Source: Marichromatium gracile
Lineage (GTDB): Bacteria; Pseudomonadota; Gammaproteobacteria; Chromatiales; Chromatiaceae
Length of the DNA: 64,000 bases
Direction of reading: 5' to 3'
Assembly: GCF_004343155.1 (NCBI RefSeq)
Contig: NZ_SMDC01000002.1
Coordinates: 124,001-188,000 of the forward strand
Positions 1 through 8,494 of the stretch are shown one piece after another (position 1 is the first letter of the stretch; each line of letters opens with the position of its first letter). The notes below the pieces were generated by a model. That model searched no databases. It saw only the letters and a program-made list of their open reading frames with translations, and was not told the DNA's origin. A program made the position numbers and the translations under genes.

Positions 1-889
1 CATCGCCCGCCGTCCCGAGGGCGTGCACCAGGGCGGGCTGTGGGAGTTCCCCGGCGGCAAGCTCGAGACGGGCGAGTCGCCCATCGCCGGGCTCGCCCGT
101 GAACTCGACGAGGAACTCGGTATCCGTGTCGAGCACAGCCGACCGCTGATCCGGGTGCGTCATCACTACGGCGACCGGCGGGTGCTGCTCGACGTCCACC
201 GGGTCGAGCGCTATGCCGGCACGCCCGAGGGGCGCGAAGGCCAACCGCTCGACTGGGTACACCCCGAGACGATGGACCCCGACGACTTCCCCGCCGCCGA
301 CCGGCCGATCATCACCGCGCTGCGCCTGCCCCCGCTGATGCTGATCACCGGGGCCGATCCCGAGCACACCGGGCAGTTCCTGCGCCGGCTCGAGCGCGCC
401 CTGGAGGACGGGGTGCGACTGGTGCAGCTGCGCGCGCATGCGCTCGGCGCCGCCGCCTATCGCGCGCTGGCCGAGCAGGCGTTCGAGCGCTGCGAGCGTC
501 ATGGTGCCAGGCTGCTCCTCAATCGCGCCCCGGAGGAGGTCGTCGGGGTGCCGCGTCACGGGCTGCACCTGGGCTCGAGCCTGCTCGCGCGGCTGGGCGC
601 GCGTCCCGGCGCGCCCGGCGAGCTGGTCGGCGCCGCCTGTCACGATGCCGCCGAGCTCGATCGTATCGCCACCCTCGGGCTCGACTACGCGCTGCTCTCA
701 CCGGTCAAGACGACCGCCACCCACCCCGGCGCCGCGGCCCTCGGCTGGTCGCGTTTCGCCGCCATCGCCGCCACCGCCAATGTTCCGGTCTACGCCCTCG
801 GCGGCATGACCCGCGACGACCTCGACACCGCCTGGGACCTCGGCGCCCAGGGCATCGCCGCCATCCGCGGGCTGTGGCCCGGCGACTAG
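1..889 (+). CDS. Nudix hydrolase / thiamine-phosphate-synthase-like fusion (5' partial)
   Basis: The reading frame is open from base 2, so the N-terminus lies outside the window. The N-terminal part carries a Nudix box (GGKLETGES, then RELDEELGI), as in MutT-type 8-oxo-dGTP or related NTP diphosphatases. From about residue 105 of the visible protein it becomes a TIM-barrel domain like ThiE/TenI (VRLVQLRA near its start, VYALGGM near the end). MutT-ThiE-like fusions are common in gammaproteobacteria next to yacG and zapD. The ThiE part is often thought not to make thiamine phosphate, so its role is uncertain. Here the gene faces yacG instead of being co-directional with it. The Nudix assignment is firm; the exact substrate is not. 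Confidence 0.88.
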   Translation, partial: IARRPEGVHQGGLWEFPGGKLETGESPIAGLARELDEELGIRVEHSRPLIRVRHHYGDRRVLLDVHRVERYAGTPEGREGQPLDWVHPETMDPDDFPAADRPIITALRLPPLMLITGADPEHTGQFLRRLERALEDGVRLVQLRAHALGAAAYRALAEQAFERCERHGARLLLNRAPEEVVGVPRHGLHLGSSLLARLGARPGAPGELVGAACHDAAELDRIATLGLDYALLSPVKTTATHPGAAALGWSRFAAIAATANVPVYALGGMTRDDLDTAWDLGAQGIAAIRGLWPGD

Positions 890-956
890 CTTTCAGCGGC
901 CAGCCGCCAGCCATCAGCTACCGGCCACCAGCTACTTGCCGCCAGCGTCGTAGGAT

Positions 957-1017
957 GGGCAAAGCGCAGCGTGCCCATCGAGGCGCACGCAGGCACCGAG
1001 CACGCTGCGCTTTGCCC
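957..1017. repeat. 17-bp perfect inverted repeat with 27-nt loop
   Basis: The left arm 957-973 (GGGCAAAGCGCAGCGTG) is the exact reverse complement of 1001-1017. It would form a stable hairpin in RNA or DNA. The text resembles the GGATGGGCAAAGCGCAGCG-type intergenic repeats scattered through many gammaproteobacterial genomes; that likeness is from memory and not searched. Confidence 0.7.
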
Positions 1018-1128
1018 GGGACGGGTCGCTGTTGGCCGGGAATCGACCGTCATCCACGCCCAAAACCCCTTCGTGTCCTTGGTGTCTTCGCGGTTCGAGT
1101 CAGCTTCCAGCGACCAGCCGCCAGCGGG

Positions 1129-1299
1129 TTGAACCGCAAAGCCGCAAAGGGCGCGAAGAGAAGAAGGGCTTCCAGCTGCCAGCCTCCAGTGAGGAGGCTG
1201 GATCGTCTTGTGCGCCGCAGTTGACTGCAAACCTAGACTTCAGGCCGCTCGCTGAAGGTCGGTCAGTGTCTTTGCGTCCTTGGCGGCTTTGCGGTTCAA
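1129..1299. repeat. Separated 17-bp inverted repeat (TTGAACCGCAAAGCCGC)
   Basis: Bases 1129-1145 are the exact reverse complement of 1283-1299. Each arm continues into degenerate GCAAAG-type heptads (1140-1160 and 1270-1290). A related arm, CTTCGTGTCCTTGGTGTC, lies at about 1069-1086. The 137 bp between the arms holds no credible gene. Confidence 0.6.
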
Positions 1300-1303
1300 T
1301 CCC

Positions 1304-1387
1304 GCTGGCCGCTGGCCGCTGGCCGCTGGCCGCTGGCCGCTGGCCGCTGGCCGCTGGCCGCTGGCCGCTGGCCGCTGGCCGCTGGCC
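1304..1387. repeat. Tandem heptamer array, 12 copies of GCTGGCC
   Basis: Twelve uninterrupted 7-bp units run to within 10 bp of the yacG stop codon. Seven is not a multiple of three, so the array is not a protein repeat. Read on the other strand the unit is GGCCAGC, which fits the NNCCAGC family seen at 895-945, 1100-1128, 1168-1190 and 2513-2640. Confidence 0.95.
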
Positions 1388-1396
1388 TGGGCCGAC

Positions 1397-1585
1397 TCAA
1401 TGCTCCGGCGATGTCTGCTGGGGCGGGATCTCGGGGTCGGTCGGTTCGCTGATGCGGTGGTTCTCGTTGAACCACTCGCCGAGGTCGATGAGGCGGCAGC
1501 GCTCGCTGCAGAAGGGGCGCCAGGGCGAGTGCTCGCTCCATTCGACGGGGGCGGCGCAGTTGGGGCAGGGGACGGTGATGGACAT
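1397..1585 (-). CDS. yacG: DNA gyrase inhibitor YacG
   Basis: A 62-aa zinc-binding protein with the family's four cysteines: CPNC near residue 8 and CSERC near residue 26, the latter followed by RLIDLGEW. Length and motif match YacG, which binds the GyrB C-terminus and inhibits gyrase. It starts 3 bp after the zapD stop, so the two are almost certainly co-transcribed. The heptamer array begins 10 bp beyond its stop and could act as or disturb a 3' end. Confidence 0.95.
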   Translation of the reverse strand: MSITVPCPNCAAPVEWSEHSPWRPFCSERCRLIDLGEWFNENHRISEPTDPEIPPQQTSPEH

Positions 1586-1588
1586 GGA

Positions 1589-2356
1589 TCAGAAAAGACA
1601 GCAGGTCAGTCGGAAGGGGATGTCGTCGCTGGTCTGGGCCGGGCGCTCTTCACTCTCGATGGTCATGAAGCGGATGCTGAAGCGGTTCTTGTGACCGCTG
1701 ACCTCGGGGTAGAGTCCGCTGTTGGCATCGACGCCGATGCGCACCAGTTGTGGCGGCACCTGGGTCTCCAGCGCCTCCTGATAGAAGCCCGCCTCGGCCA
1801 TGGCCTGACGCGGCGGGGCGCTGGCGCGTACCAGCGAGAGTGTCAGCGCGATCGCCTGGTGGGCCGGGCGCAGGTCCTCGAGCCAGTCGGCCAGACGCTG
1901 TTGACGCTGTTCGGGCGGTTGCAGCAGCCAGTGGTGGAGTTGCGGCAGATCGAAGCTGCAGCTGCCGCCGGGGATGCTGTTGCGCTGGGCGACGCCCTTG
2001 AGGAAGTCGTCCTCGCGGGCGATCTGGCCGATTGGACCATCGATGGCGAGGATGGCGTTACGCGAGCGCTCCAGGTCGCTGAGCACGCGCTCCAGGGCGC
2101 CGGGGTCGACGCCGGGCCGCGAGGCGATGCGGCGCAGGGTCTCGAGCGTGCGTTCGAGTTCCTTGAGCAGCTCGTTGCGCACATCGGCGCGGGCGGTGAT
2201 GGCGACGATCTCGATCAGGCTCTCGAGCGCGGCGCGCGTCGCCCAATCCTCGGGCTGGGGCGCGAAGTGATCGAAGCGCTCGAACAGGTGTTCGAGCCGG
2301 AGGAAGGTCCGGGTGCGCTCGTTGAGCGGATGTTCGAAGGTCAGGACTGTCGGCAC
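1589..2356 (-). CDS. zapD: Cell division protein ZapD
   Basis: About 255 aa, matching ZapD (YacF/DUF1342), which cross-links FtsZ filaments at the Z-ring. The diagnostic N-terminus is FEHPLNERTRTFLRLEHLF; E. coli ZapD starts in a closely similar way. I therefore choose the GTG at 2356 (giving MPTVLTFEHPLNE) over an upstream start at 2428, whose leader is low-complexity and Arg/Pro-rich. Downstream yacG follows after 3 bp. In many gammaproteobacteria pilD and coaE lie upstream; here the upstream side is a repeat array and a LOG-like gene. Confidence 0.92.
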   Translation of the reverse strand: MPTVLTFEHPLNERTRTFLRLEHLFERFDHFAPQPEDWATRAALESLIEIVAITARADVRNELLKELERTLETLRRIASRPGVDPGALERVLSDLERSRNAILAIDGPIGQIAREDDFLKGVAQRNSIPGGSCSFDLPQLHHWLLQPPEQRQQRLADWLEDLRPAHQAIALTLSLVRASAPPRQAMAEAGFYQEALETQVPPQLVRIGVDANSGLYPEVSGHKNRFSIRFMTIESEERPAQTSDDIPFRLTCCLF

Positions 2357-2731
2357 GGCGGATGTCTCGGGATCAATTCGACCCTTGGCTCTCGGTGGCT
2401 GGCGCGGTGCGCGGCCCCCGGCTGACATTGACCACCGACGCCCGGCGGGCGTCGGCCCCTCGCTCGATTGTGCGGCTTTTGTTCACAGAAGTCACGGGGG
2501 GATCGGGCTATGGCTGCCAGCCGCCAGCCGCCAGCCGCCAGCCGCCAGCTGCCAGTCACCAGCTACCAGCTACCAGCTACCAGCTACCAGCTACCAGCTA
2601 CCAGCTACCAGCCACCAGTCACCAGTCACCAACTACCAGCGGGCGTGTGCATTCAGCCGCAGCGATGAGTGAAGGCCGACCTTTCCCTACTGGAGGCTGA
2701 CCGCTGGTGGCTGATCGCTGATCCCCCTTTC
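2357..2731. other. Intergenic region upstream of zapD
   Basis: About 375 bp containing the NNCCAGC array. The promoter of zapD-yacG should lie here, but I could not pick a convincing -35/-10 pair. The short frames overlapping the array are repeat translations. Confidence 0.6.
2513..2640. repeat. Heptamer array with NNCCAGC units (about 18 copies)
   Basis: Units drift along the array: CGCCAGC first, then seven or so exact TACCAGC units, then CACCAGT variants. Period 7 is kept throughout. It lies about 160 bp upstream of the zapD GTG. The same CCAGC core occurs in the 1304-1387 array in the opposite orientation. Confidence 0.93.
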
Positions 2732-4708
2732 TCAACCCAGCCGCAACGCCTGCTTGTAGAACCTGGGCACGGCGTCGGGGTCGCTGGTCATGAGGATGTC
2801 GTCGAGCAGCCAGTGCGGCATCCGGCCCTGGTCGGCCATGTGCGCGAGCTGGGTCTGCAGGCCCTCCCAGTAGAAGCCGTCGCCGCAGCCGTCGAAGAAC
2901 ACCAGGGGGCCGGATTCGATCACCCCGAGCTTCATGTCGGTGAGGGTCAGGCCGATCTCCTCGAGGGTGCCGACGCCGCCGGTGAGGAAGATGTGGAAGC
3001 TGGCGATCTCGAACCAGCGCTGGCGCGACTGTCGGCTGCGGCTCTGGAAGGTCTGGTAGAAGTCGGCGCTGTCGTTGGGCTTCTGATCGATGGTCTCGAT
3101 GAAGCTCGAGCCGACCATCAGCCCCATCTCGTGGGCCACGTCGGTGACCTGCTGCATGGCCCCGGGGCCGCCGCCGGTGAGGATGCTGATGTCGTTGCCG
3201 AAGAGTCCGCGCAGGTTGGTGAGCAGGCGCTCGACCTGGGCGATGCCGTGGTCGTTGAGCGGTCTGGTCGAGCCGTAGATGGCGAACACCAGGGTGTCGT
3301 GGAAGCGCGAGACGTTCTCCGGTGCGGTGAAGTAGCCGCGCAGCCCGCGGAAGACGTGCTTGACCACGTGCCCCCGTGCGTCGTTGCACCAGAACACCTC
3401 GATCCCCAGTCCCTCGTAGTCGGCCAGCCGGCCATGATCGCGTGCCGAGAGAAAGTGTCCGTGCTCGAACGAGGCGCGGCGGAAGATGATCCGGCCGATG
3501 CGTTGCTGCAGCGCGGCGGCGCAGATCTCGGTGTGCTCGACCAGGTTGGGGAAGTAGCCCAGCAGCAGGGTGGCGCGCGCGCCGTCGGGGAGTTCGGAGA
3601 GCACCGAGGTGCCGCACTCGGGGCGGGTGTCGAGCCTCAGTCCCTCGGCCACCAGCCCGGCGGCGAGCTCGGTGCCGCGACGCGGATCCGGCGGGGTCTG
3701 CGGCTGGGTCCAGATGTGCTCGGGCTCGTCGCCGACGCGCAGTCGCGCGGGGGCGTGGCTGATCGCCATCATCCGGTGGGAGTAGTGGTCGCGGTTGGCG
3801 CCGCTCTCGAGCCGGTCGAACACCGCCTTGAGGGTCTCGAACTCCGGGTCGGGCTGGTTGCCCGGCTCGCCCTGACGCTCGGGGCCGCCGTGCCAGTAGC
3901 GACGACGGGGTTCGAGTGCGATCGCCTCGTGGACGGTGGCGGCGACGCTGGGGTTGATGATGAGCTGGTCGGAGCGGTTGATGAACTCGAGATAGATGTT
4001 GGTGCCCCGGGTGGTGATCGGATCGAGCACCGTGGCCTGCAGGTGCAGCCCCAGCGCCTCGTCGAGGTTGCGCAGCACCACGTAGTGACGATGGAGGAAC
4101 ATCGAGCAGGCGGTGACCAGCCCGTCGCGCGGGGGCAGCTCGATGTGCTCGACCGGCTCGCGGATCTGCAACCGGTTGAGCAGGTCCTTGCCGTCGGCAT
4201 GGGTGGCGATGGCGGTGACCTGCTCGATACCGAGCGGCTGGGCGAAATGGAAGATCTGGCGCTGCGGGCGCAGGATCAGATAGCCGTTGCTGTCGATCGA
4301 GAAGCCGGAGGGTACCTGGATGGCGTTGTCGCGGATCAGTCGGTGGATCTCGGTCGAGTCGAGTCGGGTGTCCTCGGGACAGAACACCAGTCGCCCGACG
4401 CGCAGTCCGGGGACGACGATGCGCTCGAGATGCTCGCCGATGCCGTAGGAGGCGATGGCGGCGACGATCTGCAGGCGCAGGTCGCAATAGGTGTGGTCGA
4501 AGGTCGGGGCCGGCGCGGCGGGGACGATGTTGATCCCCAGTCGCGCCAGTCGGCTGCGCGCGGCGAACAGCAGCTCGGACTCACGCCCGGCGACGCGGGA
4601 GCGGAACTCGGGGCCGAGTGCGAAACGGGCCTCGACCAGGAATCCCTCGTCGGTGCGCTCGACGACCTTGGTGATCCAGCCGTCGCTGGTCTGTGGAGTG
4701 GCGTACAT
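2732..4708 (-). CDS. LOG-family Rossmann-fold protein with long unknown N-terminal region
   Basis: A 658-aa protein. The C-terminal 220 residues or so look like the LOG / 'lysine decarboxylase' family (TIGR00730-like), which includes cytokinin-activating nucleotide phosphoribohydrolases: AIYGSTRP, then TGGGPGAM, then TGGVGTLEE. The last is close to the family's PGGxGTxxE, with Thr in place of Pro. The first 400 or so residues match no domain I recognise. They are soluble-looking, with no signal peptide or membrane segment. The ATG at 4708 is followed by a natural-looking MYATPQTSDGW start. It sits 126 bp beyond the pilus operon on the same strand and may be separately transcribed. Nucleotide-binding or nucleosidase activity is inferred; the substrate is unknown. 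Confidence 0.7.
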   Translation of the reverse strand: MYATPQTSDGWITKVVERTDEGFLVEARFALGPEFRSRVAGRESELLFAARSRLARLGINIVPAAPAPTFDHTYCDLRLQIVAAIASYGIGEHLERIVVPGLRVGRLVFCPEDTRLDSTEIHRLIRDNAIQVPSGFSIDSNGYLILRPQRQIFHFAQPLGIEQVTAIATHADGKDLLNRLQIREPVEHIELPPRDGLVTACSMFLHRHYVVLRNLDEALGLHLQATVLDPITTRGTNIYLEFINRSDQLIINPSVAATVHEAIALEPRRRYWHGGPERQGEPGNQPDPEFETLKAVFDRLESGANRDHYSHRMMAISHAPARLRVGDEPEHIWTQPQTPPDPRRGTELAAGLVAEGLRLDTRPECGTSVLSELPDGARATLLLGYFPNLVEHTEICAAALQQRIGRIIFRRASFEHGHFLSARDHGRLADYEGLGIEVFWCNDARGHVVKHVFRGLRGYFTAPENVSRFHDTLVFAIYGSTRPLNDHGIAQVERLLTNLRGLFGNDISILTGGGPGAMQQVTDVAHEMGLMVGSSFIETIDQKPNDSADFYQTFQSRSRQSRQRWFEIASFHIFLTGGVGTLEEIGLTLTDMKLGVIESGPLVFFDGCGDGFYWEGLQTQLAHMADQGRMPHWLLDDILMTSDPDAVPRFYKQALRLG

Positions 4709-4834
4709 GGCAGCATCCTGAAACGATGGTGTCAGGGAAGGCGACCCGATCGATGGTACGCCTCCATCCCCGCTCGCGCGACCAGTGGGTGTTGGCCTGG
4801 GCGTGACGATTGCGTGACCGTTCTGTGGCGTGGC

Positions 4835-6547
4835 TCAGGCCGCGGGCTGCTCCAGTGTCTCCATGAACTGGGGGCCGAACAGTCGGCGCAGCTCCTCGCG
4901 ACTGGTCTGACCGGTGCGCAGTCGCTGCAGCGCGACCTCGCGCATCGCCACATAGCGTCCGGGTCGCTCCAGCATCTCCACGCCGCCGCGCGGTGCGCCC
5001 TCGCCGATCCAGTGCGCCAGGGTCTCGTCGATCAGCAGGAGTTCATAGACCAGCACCCGGCCGTGATAGCCGGTGTGGCGGCACCGTGGGCAGCCGACGC
5101 CGCGATACAGCGGCTCGCCGCGCTCGGCCAGGTCGCGGGCGAGGTCGTCGCCGAGGTCGGGCTGGCGACAGTGCTCGCAGAGCCGTCGGGCGAGACGTTG
5201 GTTGACCACGCCGATCAGTGCCTCGGCGATGGTCGCGGCGGGGATCTTGAGGGTGCGCAGCCGGTTGACCACCGCAAACACGCCGTTGACGTGCAGGGTG
5301 GAGAGCACCAGGTGGCCGGTCTCGGCCGCGCGCATCGCCGCCTCGGCCGTCTCGCCGTCGCGGATCTCGCCGACCAGCATGATGTCGGGGTCGTGGCGCA
5401 GGAAATGGGTGATGGCCTGGTCGAAGCCGTAGCCGGCGCGGCGGTTGACCTGGGTCTGGGTGGCGAAGGGCAGGGAGTACTCGATCGGGTCCTCGACGGT
5501 GATGATGTTCTTGCCCGTGAGCCCCTGGGCGCGCAGTCCGGCATAGAGGGTGGTGGTCTTGCCCGAGCCGGTGGGACCGGTCATCAGGATGATGCCGTGG
5601 GGTTGTTCGAAGAGCGCCTGGAGCAGCGGCAGGTGCGCGGGCAGGAAGCCGAGTTCGTCGAGCCCGCTGATATAGGCCCCGGTGGGCAGCAGACGCAGCA
5701 CCACGTTCTCGCCGTGCGGGGTGACCACGGTGGAGACGCGGACGTCGTAGGTGTCGTCATTGACGGTGGTGGTGAAGCGACCGTCCTGCGGCAGCAGGCT
5801 GTCGGCGATGTCCATGCCGGCACGCACCTTGATCGCGGCGGTTAGCCGCGCCAGCACCGGCTCCATGCAGTAGACCGGCAGCAGTACCCCGTCGATGCGG
5901 AAGGAGAGATGGATCGAGCGCGACTCGGGCTGGATGTGGATGTCGGTGGCGCGTTCGGCCACGGCATAGTGGAGGATGCGCGCGAGCAGGGTGTCGGTCG
6001 AGAGGGTGTTCTGCTGGTCGAGCCGGAGCTTCTCGTACTCCTGCACGAAGGCGCGCTCGAGGGCGCTCGACTCGTCCCCGCCGAGCTGTGCGATCAGCTT
6101 GGGGACGGCGGAGAACTCGGTCTGCAGCAGCCGGACCCGCATCCCGGTGCGCCGGTCGATCAACGCCATCAGTCGCTGCGGGTCGGCGTTGCCCATCGCT
6201 ACCCGCAGCTCGCCGTCGACCACGTCGATGGGACACATCCCGTGGTTGATGCAGAGCTCGCGACGGAACAGCTCGCGGACCTCCTCGTGTGGTGGCGGCA
6301 ACTGCTCGAAGGGGCAGTAGGGCAGGTCGTACTGCACCGCCAGACAGCGCGCCACCTCCTGCTCGGTGACCAGTCCGAGCCGGATCAGCAGGGCGCCGAG
6401 CGGCTCACCGCTGACGCGCTGTTTCTGCAACGCATAGACGATCTGCGAGCGGTTGACCGCGCCGCTGGCGAGGAGCTGCTCGCCGAGCAGCGGACGCTTG
6501 TGCTGGATGGGGCCTGGCGGGGTGCTGGGGGTGATATCGGCGGGCAT
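4835..6547 (-). CDS. mshE: Type IV pilus assembly ATPase (GspE/PilB/MshE type)
   Basis: A 570-aa cytoplasmic hexameric ATPase driving pilus extension. The GSPII_E N-terminal domain covers about 15-155. Walker A GPTGSGKTT is at 324-332, the Walker B region IMLVGEIRDGET at 389-400, the His-box LSTLH at about 415-419, and a zinc site with two CxxC pairs (C457/C460, C486/C489), as in assembly and not retraction ATPases. It is the last gene of the 16-gene pilus run, 41 bp after the preceding prepilin. Assignment as MshE over PilB rests on the neighbouring MSHA-like genes. No PilT-like retraction ATPase is present in the window. Confidence 0.93.
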   Translation of the reverse strand: MPADITPSTPPGPIQHKRPLLGEQLLASGAVNRSQIVYALQKQRVSGEPLGALLIRLGLVTEQEVARCLAVQYDLPYCPFEQLPPPHEEVRELFRRELCINHGMCPIDVVDGELRVAMGNADPQRLMALIDRRTGMRVRLLQTEFSAVPKLIAQLGGDESSALERAFVQEYEKLRLDQQNTLSTDTLLARILHYAVAERATDIHIQPESRSIHLSFRIDGVLLPVYCMEPVLARLTAAIKVRAGMDIADSLLPQDGRFTTTVNDDTYDVRVSTVVTPHGENVVLRLLPTGAYISGLDELGFLPAHLPLLQALFEQPHGIILMTGPTGSGKTTTLYAGLRAQGLTGKNIITVEDPIEYSLPFATQTQVNRRAGYGFDQAITHFLRHDPDIMLVGEIRDGETAEAAMRAAETGHLVLSTLHVNGVFAVVNRLRTLKIPAATIAEALIGVVNQRLARRLCEHCRQPDLGDDLARDLAERGEPLYRGVGCPRCRHTGYHGRVLVYELLLIDETLAHWIGEGAPRGGVEMLERPGRYVAMREVALQRLRTGQTSREELRRLFGPQFMETLEQPAA

Positions 6548-6588
6548 GATGCGGGCTCGGCTCTCGTACGGTTCGGGTTCGGGGCGGG

Positions 6589-7290
6589 TCAGTTGCAGTC
6601 CATCGAGACATGGACGGTGAGGGTCGCGATCTGCGCCTCGTCGACCGTGTTGTTGTCTAGACTCCAGCTCCGACTGCTGGTGATGTCGTCACGATCGGCG
6701 TATTGCTCTTCGCGTACGCAGCCGAAGCGAGCATCGACCAGTCCATCCTTCTGGGCGTCGATCATCCGTGCCAGGTCGGGGGTGACCCGTGTCAGGATCA
6801 TCACGTTGTGCGTGTCCTTGCGATAACTGCCGATCGCGCCGTCGGGGACGGCCCAGTCGAGGGCCTGGAAGCAGACCTCCATGTCCTGCGGGTTGCCGTT
6901 GCTGTCCTGATAGCCGTAGTGGGTCTCGAACCCGACTCCCCGCCCCGAGGGCAGGCTGACGCCGGCGGCGAGCATGGCGTTGACCAGGTCATTGTCGCAG
7001 ACCGCGTTCTCTTCCTTTCTCTCGCCCTTGCCCTCGTTGACCAGCCCGGTGGGGCTGGCCGGGTTGTCGAGCAGCACGTGGCCCTGGCCGACGGTGTAGC
7101 TGCCGTAGGCGTTGTGCCAGCCGCCGATGAAGATGAAGTCGTTGATCAGCTTGACATAGGTCGACTGGCGCATCAGATCGCCGCCGACCTTGGCCATGCT
7201 GATCAGCATGCCGATCACGATCAGCGCGATCGACAGTTCGAGCAGGGTGAAGCCGGCGGCGCGGCGTGGCGGGGTGGTTGGTCGGTTCAT
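6589..7290 (-). CDS. Type IV prepilin, family B (233 aa)
   Basis: The start at 7290 gives a short basic leader MNRPTTPPRRAAG followed by FTLLELSIALIVIGML, the class III signal: cleavage after Gly, Glu at +5 and one hydrophobic helix. The body shares the motif set of the prepilins at 21651-22481 and 22514-23335: a W-x-x-AY segment after the helix, the paired DSNGNPQ / EVCFQ, and TPDLAR. I call these three paralogues family B. An upstream ATG at 7314 is possible but less likely, because it would overlap the previous gene. The stop of the preceding gene is 7 bp upstream. Confidence 0.88.
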   Translation of the reverse strand: MNRPTTPPRRAAGFTLLELSIALIVIGMLISMAKVGGDLMRQSTYVKLINDFIFIGGWHNAYGSYTVGQGHVLLDNPASPTGLVNEGKGERKEENAVCDNDLVNAMLAAGVSLPSGRGVGFETHYGYQDSNGNPQDMEVCFQALDWAVPDGAIGSYRKDTHNVMILTRVTPDLARMIDAQKDGLVDARFGCVREEQYADRDDITSSRSWSLDNNTVDEAQIATLTVHVSMDCN

Positions 7291-7297
7291 CGCGGGG

Positions 7298-8494
7298 TCA
7301 CGGGTGCTGGTCATCGAAGACGCCCAGTGCGTCCTGGGCGCGGACATTGTTCCTGACGGAGTCGTAGAGCGGGTCGAGCTGGTTGTCGATGAGGTCGTCG
7401 AGCTCGTCGAGCCGGCCCTTGACCTCGTCCTCGATCTCGACCTTCTCGACCAGCGCCAGGGCGGCGAACACCGCCCCGCCGGCGGCGGCGGCGACGCCGC
7501 TGGTGGCCACCACGACGGCGCCCGACTTGGCGCCGTAGCTGTTCATGGTGGCGGCGATGGCCACGGTCAGCGAGGCGCTGGCGCTGGCGATCCCGGAGGC
7601 GGCGGCGGCGACGTCGGAGGCGCCGCCGAGGACGTCGGCGCTGGCCATCTCCTTGACCACCTTGAGCTGCTCGCGATAGTCGCGTGCGGCCTGGCGGAAG
7701 ATCGCCAGCGTGGTCTCGACGTTGGGGTGAGCGTGTCCACTCGCCGCGATCACCCCGGTGCAGCCCATGCGCTCGCGCAGCTCGTTGAAATAGCGCACGT
7801 GTACCCGGTCGTCGTTGCTCGCCGAGATCGGGCTGGTGGGGTGCTCGAAGGCGGTGCGGGTGGCGGTGTTGGGCGAGTTGCGCCCGTCGAACAGCGAGCC
7901 GTCGGCGTCGCGATCGGCGGTCCCGGGGTCGACCAGCAGATAGGCGACGTGCTCCTGCGCCGTACTCGAGGCGATGTGCACATGGTCGGTCGAGAAGGTC
8001 TGGTCCTGTGCGGTGCCGAGCGCCTGACAGAGATCGAGGCTGTTGGCCACGCCGAGCGCGCGCGGCGCGCCGGTCGGCGGCAGGCCCGCGGCGAGATAGG
8101 GGTGGAGGCGGTCGCGCCGGACGGTCAGCGCGGTATCGAGGCGCGGGTCGGCGCTGTCCGGGCGGACATAGACGGCATAGAGGAAGTCGTAGTCGCTGGC
8201 ATTGCGCAGCGGCGCGCCGAGCCCGAGATCGACATAGGGCAGCAGGCCGATGACGGTGTCCTCGTCCTCGTGACCGTCGCCGTCGGCGTCCGCCCAGGGC
8301 AGACGGGCATGAACGAAGGCGAAGCCCTCGAGCGCGGCATGGGTGCTGACGACGCGTGGCGCGACCTCGGACTCGCGCACCGCCTCGCGGGTTGCCGGCA
8401 GCAGCTTGACCGCGAGCATCGCCACCGCGCCGAGCGCGAGCATCGCCACCGACAGCTCGATCAGGCTCAGGCCCTTTTGTTGATAAGCGTTCAT
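7298..8494 (-). CDS. Large prepilin-like protein, family A, with hydrophobic C-terminal segment (398 aa)
   Basis: Leader MNAYQQKG then LSLIELSVAMLALGAVAMLAVKLL: a class III prepilin signal with Glu at +5. The core has family A landmarks: LPWADADGDGHEDED, LPYVDLGLG, LDLCQAL, VAYLLVDPG, then a short NDDRV motif and a Cys. After residue 280 it departs from normal pilins with an Ala/Gly/Ser-rich hydrophobic stretch of about 80 residues (two blocks, near 285-310 and 320-350), then a charged helix with heptad character (VEIEDEVKGRLDELDDL). Its start overlaps the upstream stop by 4 bp (ATGA). Function unknown beyond being a likely PilD substrate. Confidence 0.82.
   Translation of the reverse strand: MNAYQQKGLSLIELSVAMLALGAVAMLAVKLLPATREAVRESEVAPRVVSTHAALEGFAFVHARLPWADADGDGHEDEDTVIGLLPYVDLGLGAPLRNASDYDFLYAVYVRPDSADPRLDTALTVRRDRLHPYLAAGLPPTGAPRALGVANSLDLCQALGTAQDQTFSTDHVHIASSTAQEHVAYLLVDPGTADRDADGSLFDGRNSPNTATRTAFEHPTSPISASNDDRVHVRYFNELRERMGCTGVIAASGHAHPNVETTLAIFRQAARDYREQLKVVKEMASADVLGGASDVAAAASGIASASASLTVAIAATMNSYGAKSGAVVVATSGVAAAAGGAVFAALALVEKVEIEDEVKGRLDELDDLIDNQLDPLYDSVRNNVRAQDALGVFDDQHP

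Larger units (their letters stand above)
890..1396. other. Gene-free, repeat-filled stretch
   Basis: About 500 bp between the convergent Nudix gene and yacG. It contains the two inverted repeats, the 12-copy heptamer array and degenerate CCAGC heptads. I see no gene, and the open frames here have unnatural composition. Confidence 0.8.

Noticed and set aside
1304-1387. Possible CRISPR array
   Set aside because: The units are 7 bp and contiguous, without spacers, and no cas genes are present.
2669-5845. 1058-aa plus-strand frame opposite the LOG-like gene and pilus ATPase
   Set aside because: Antisense shadow; both minus-strand genes are clear.
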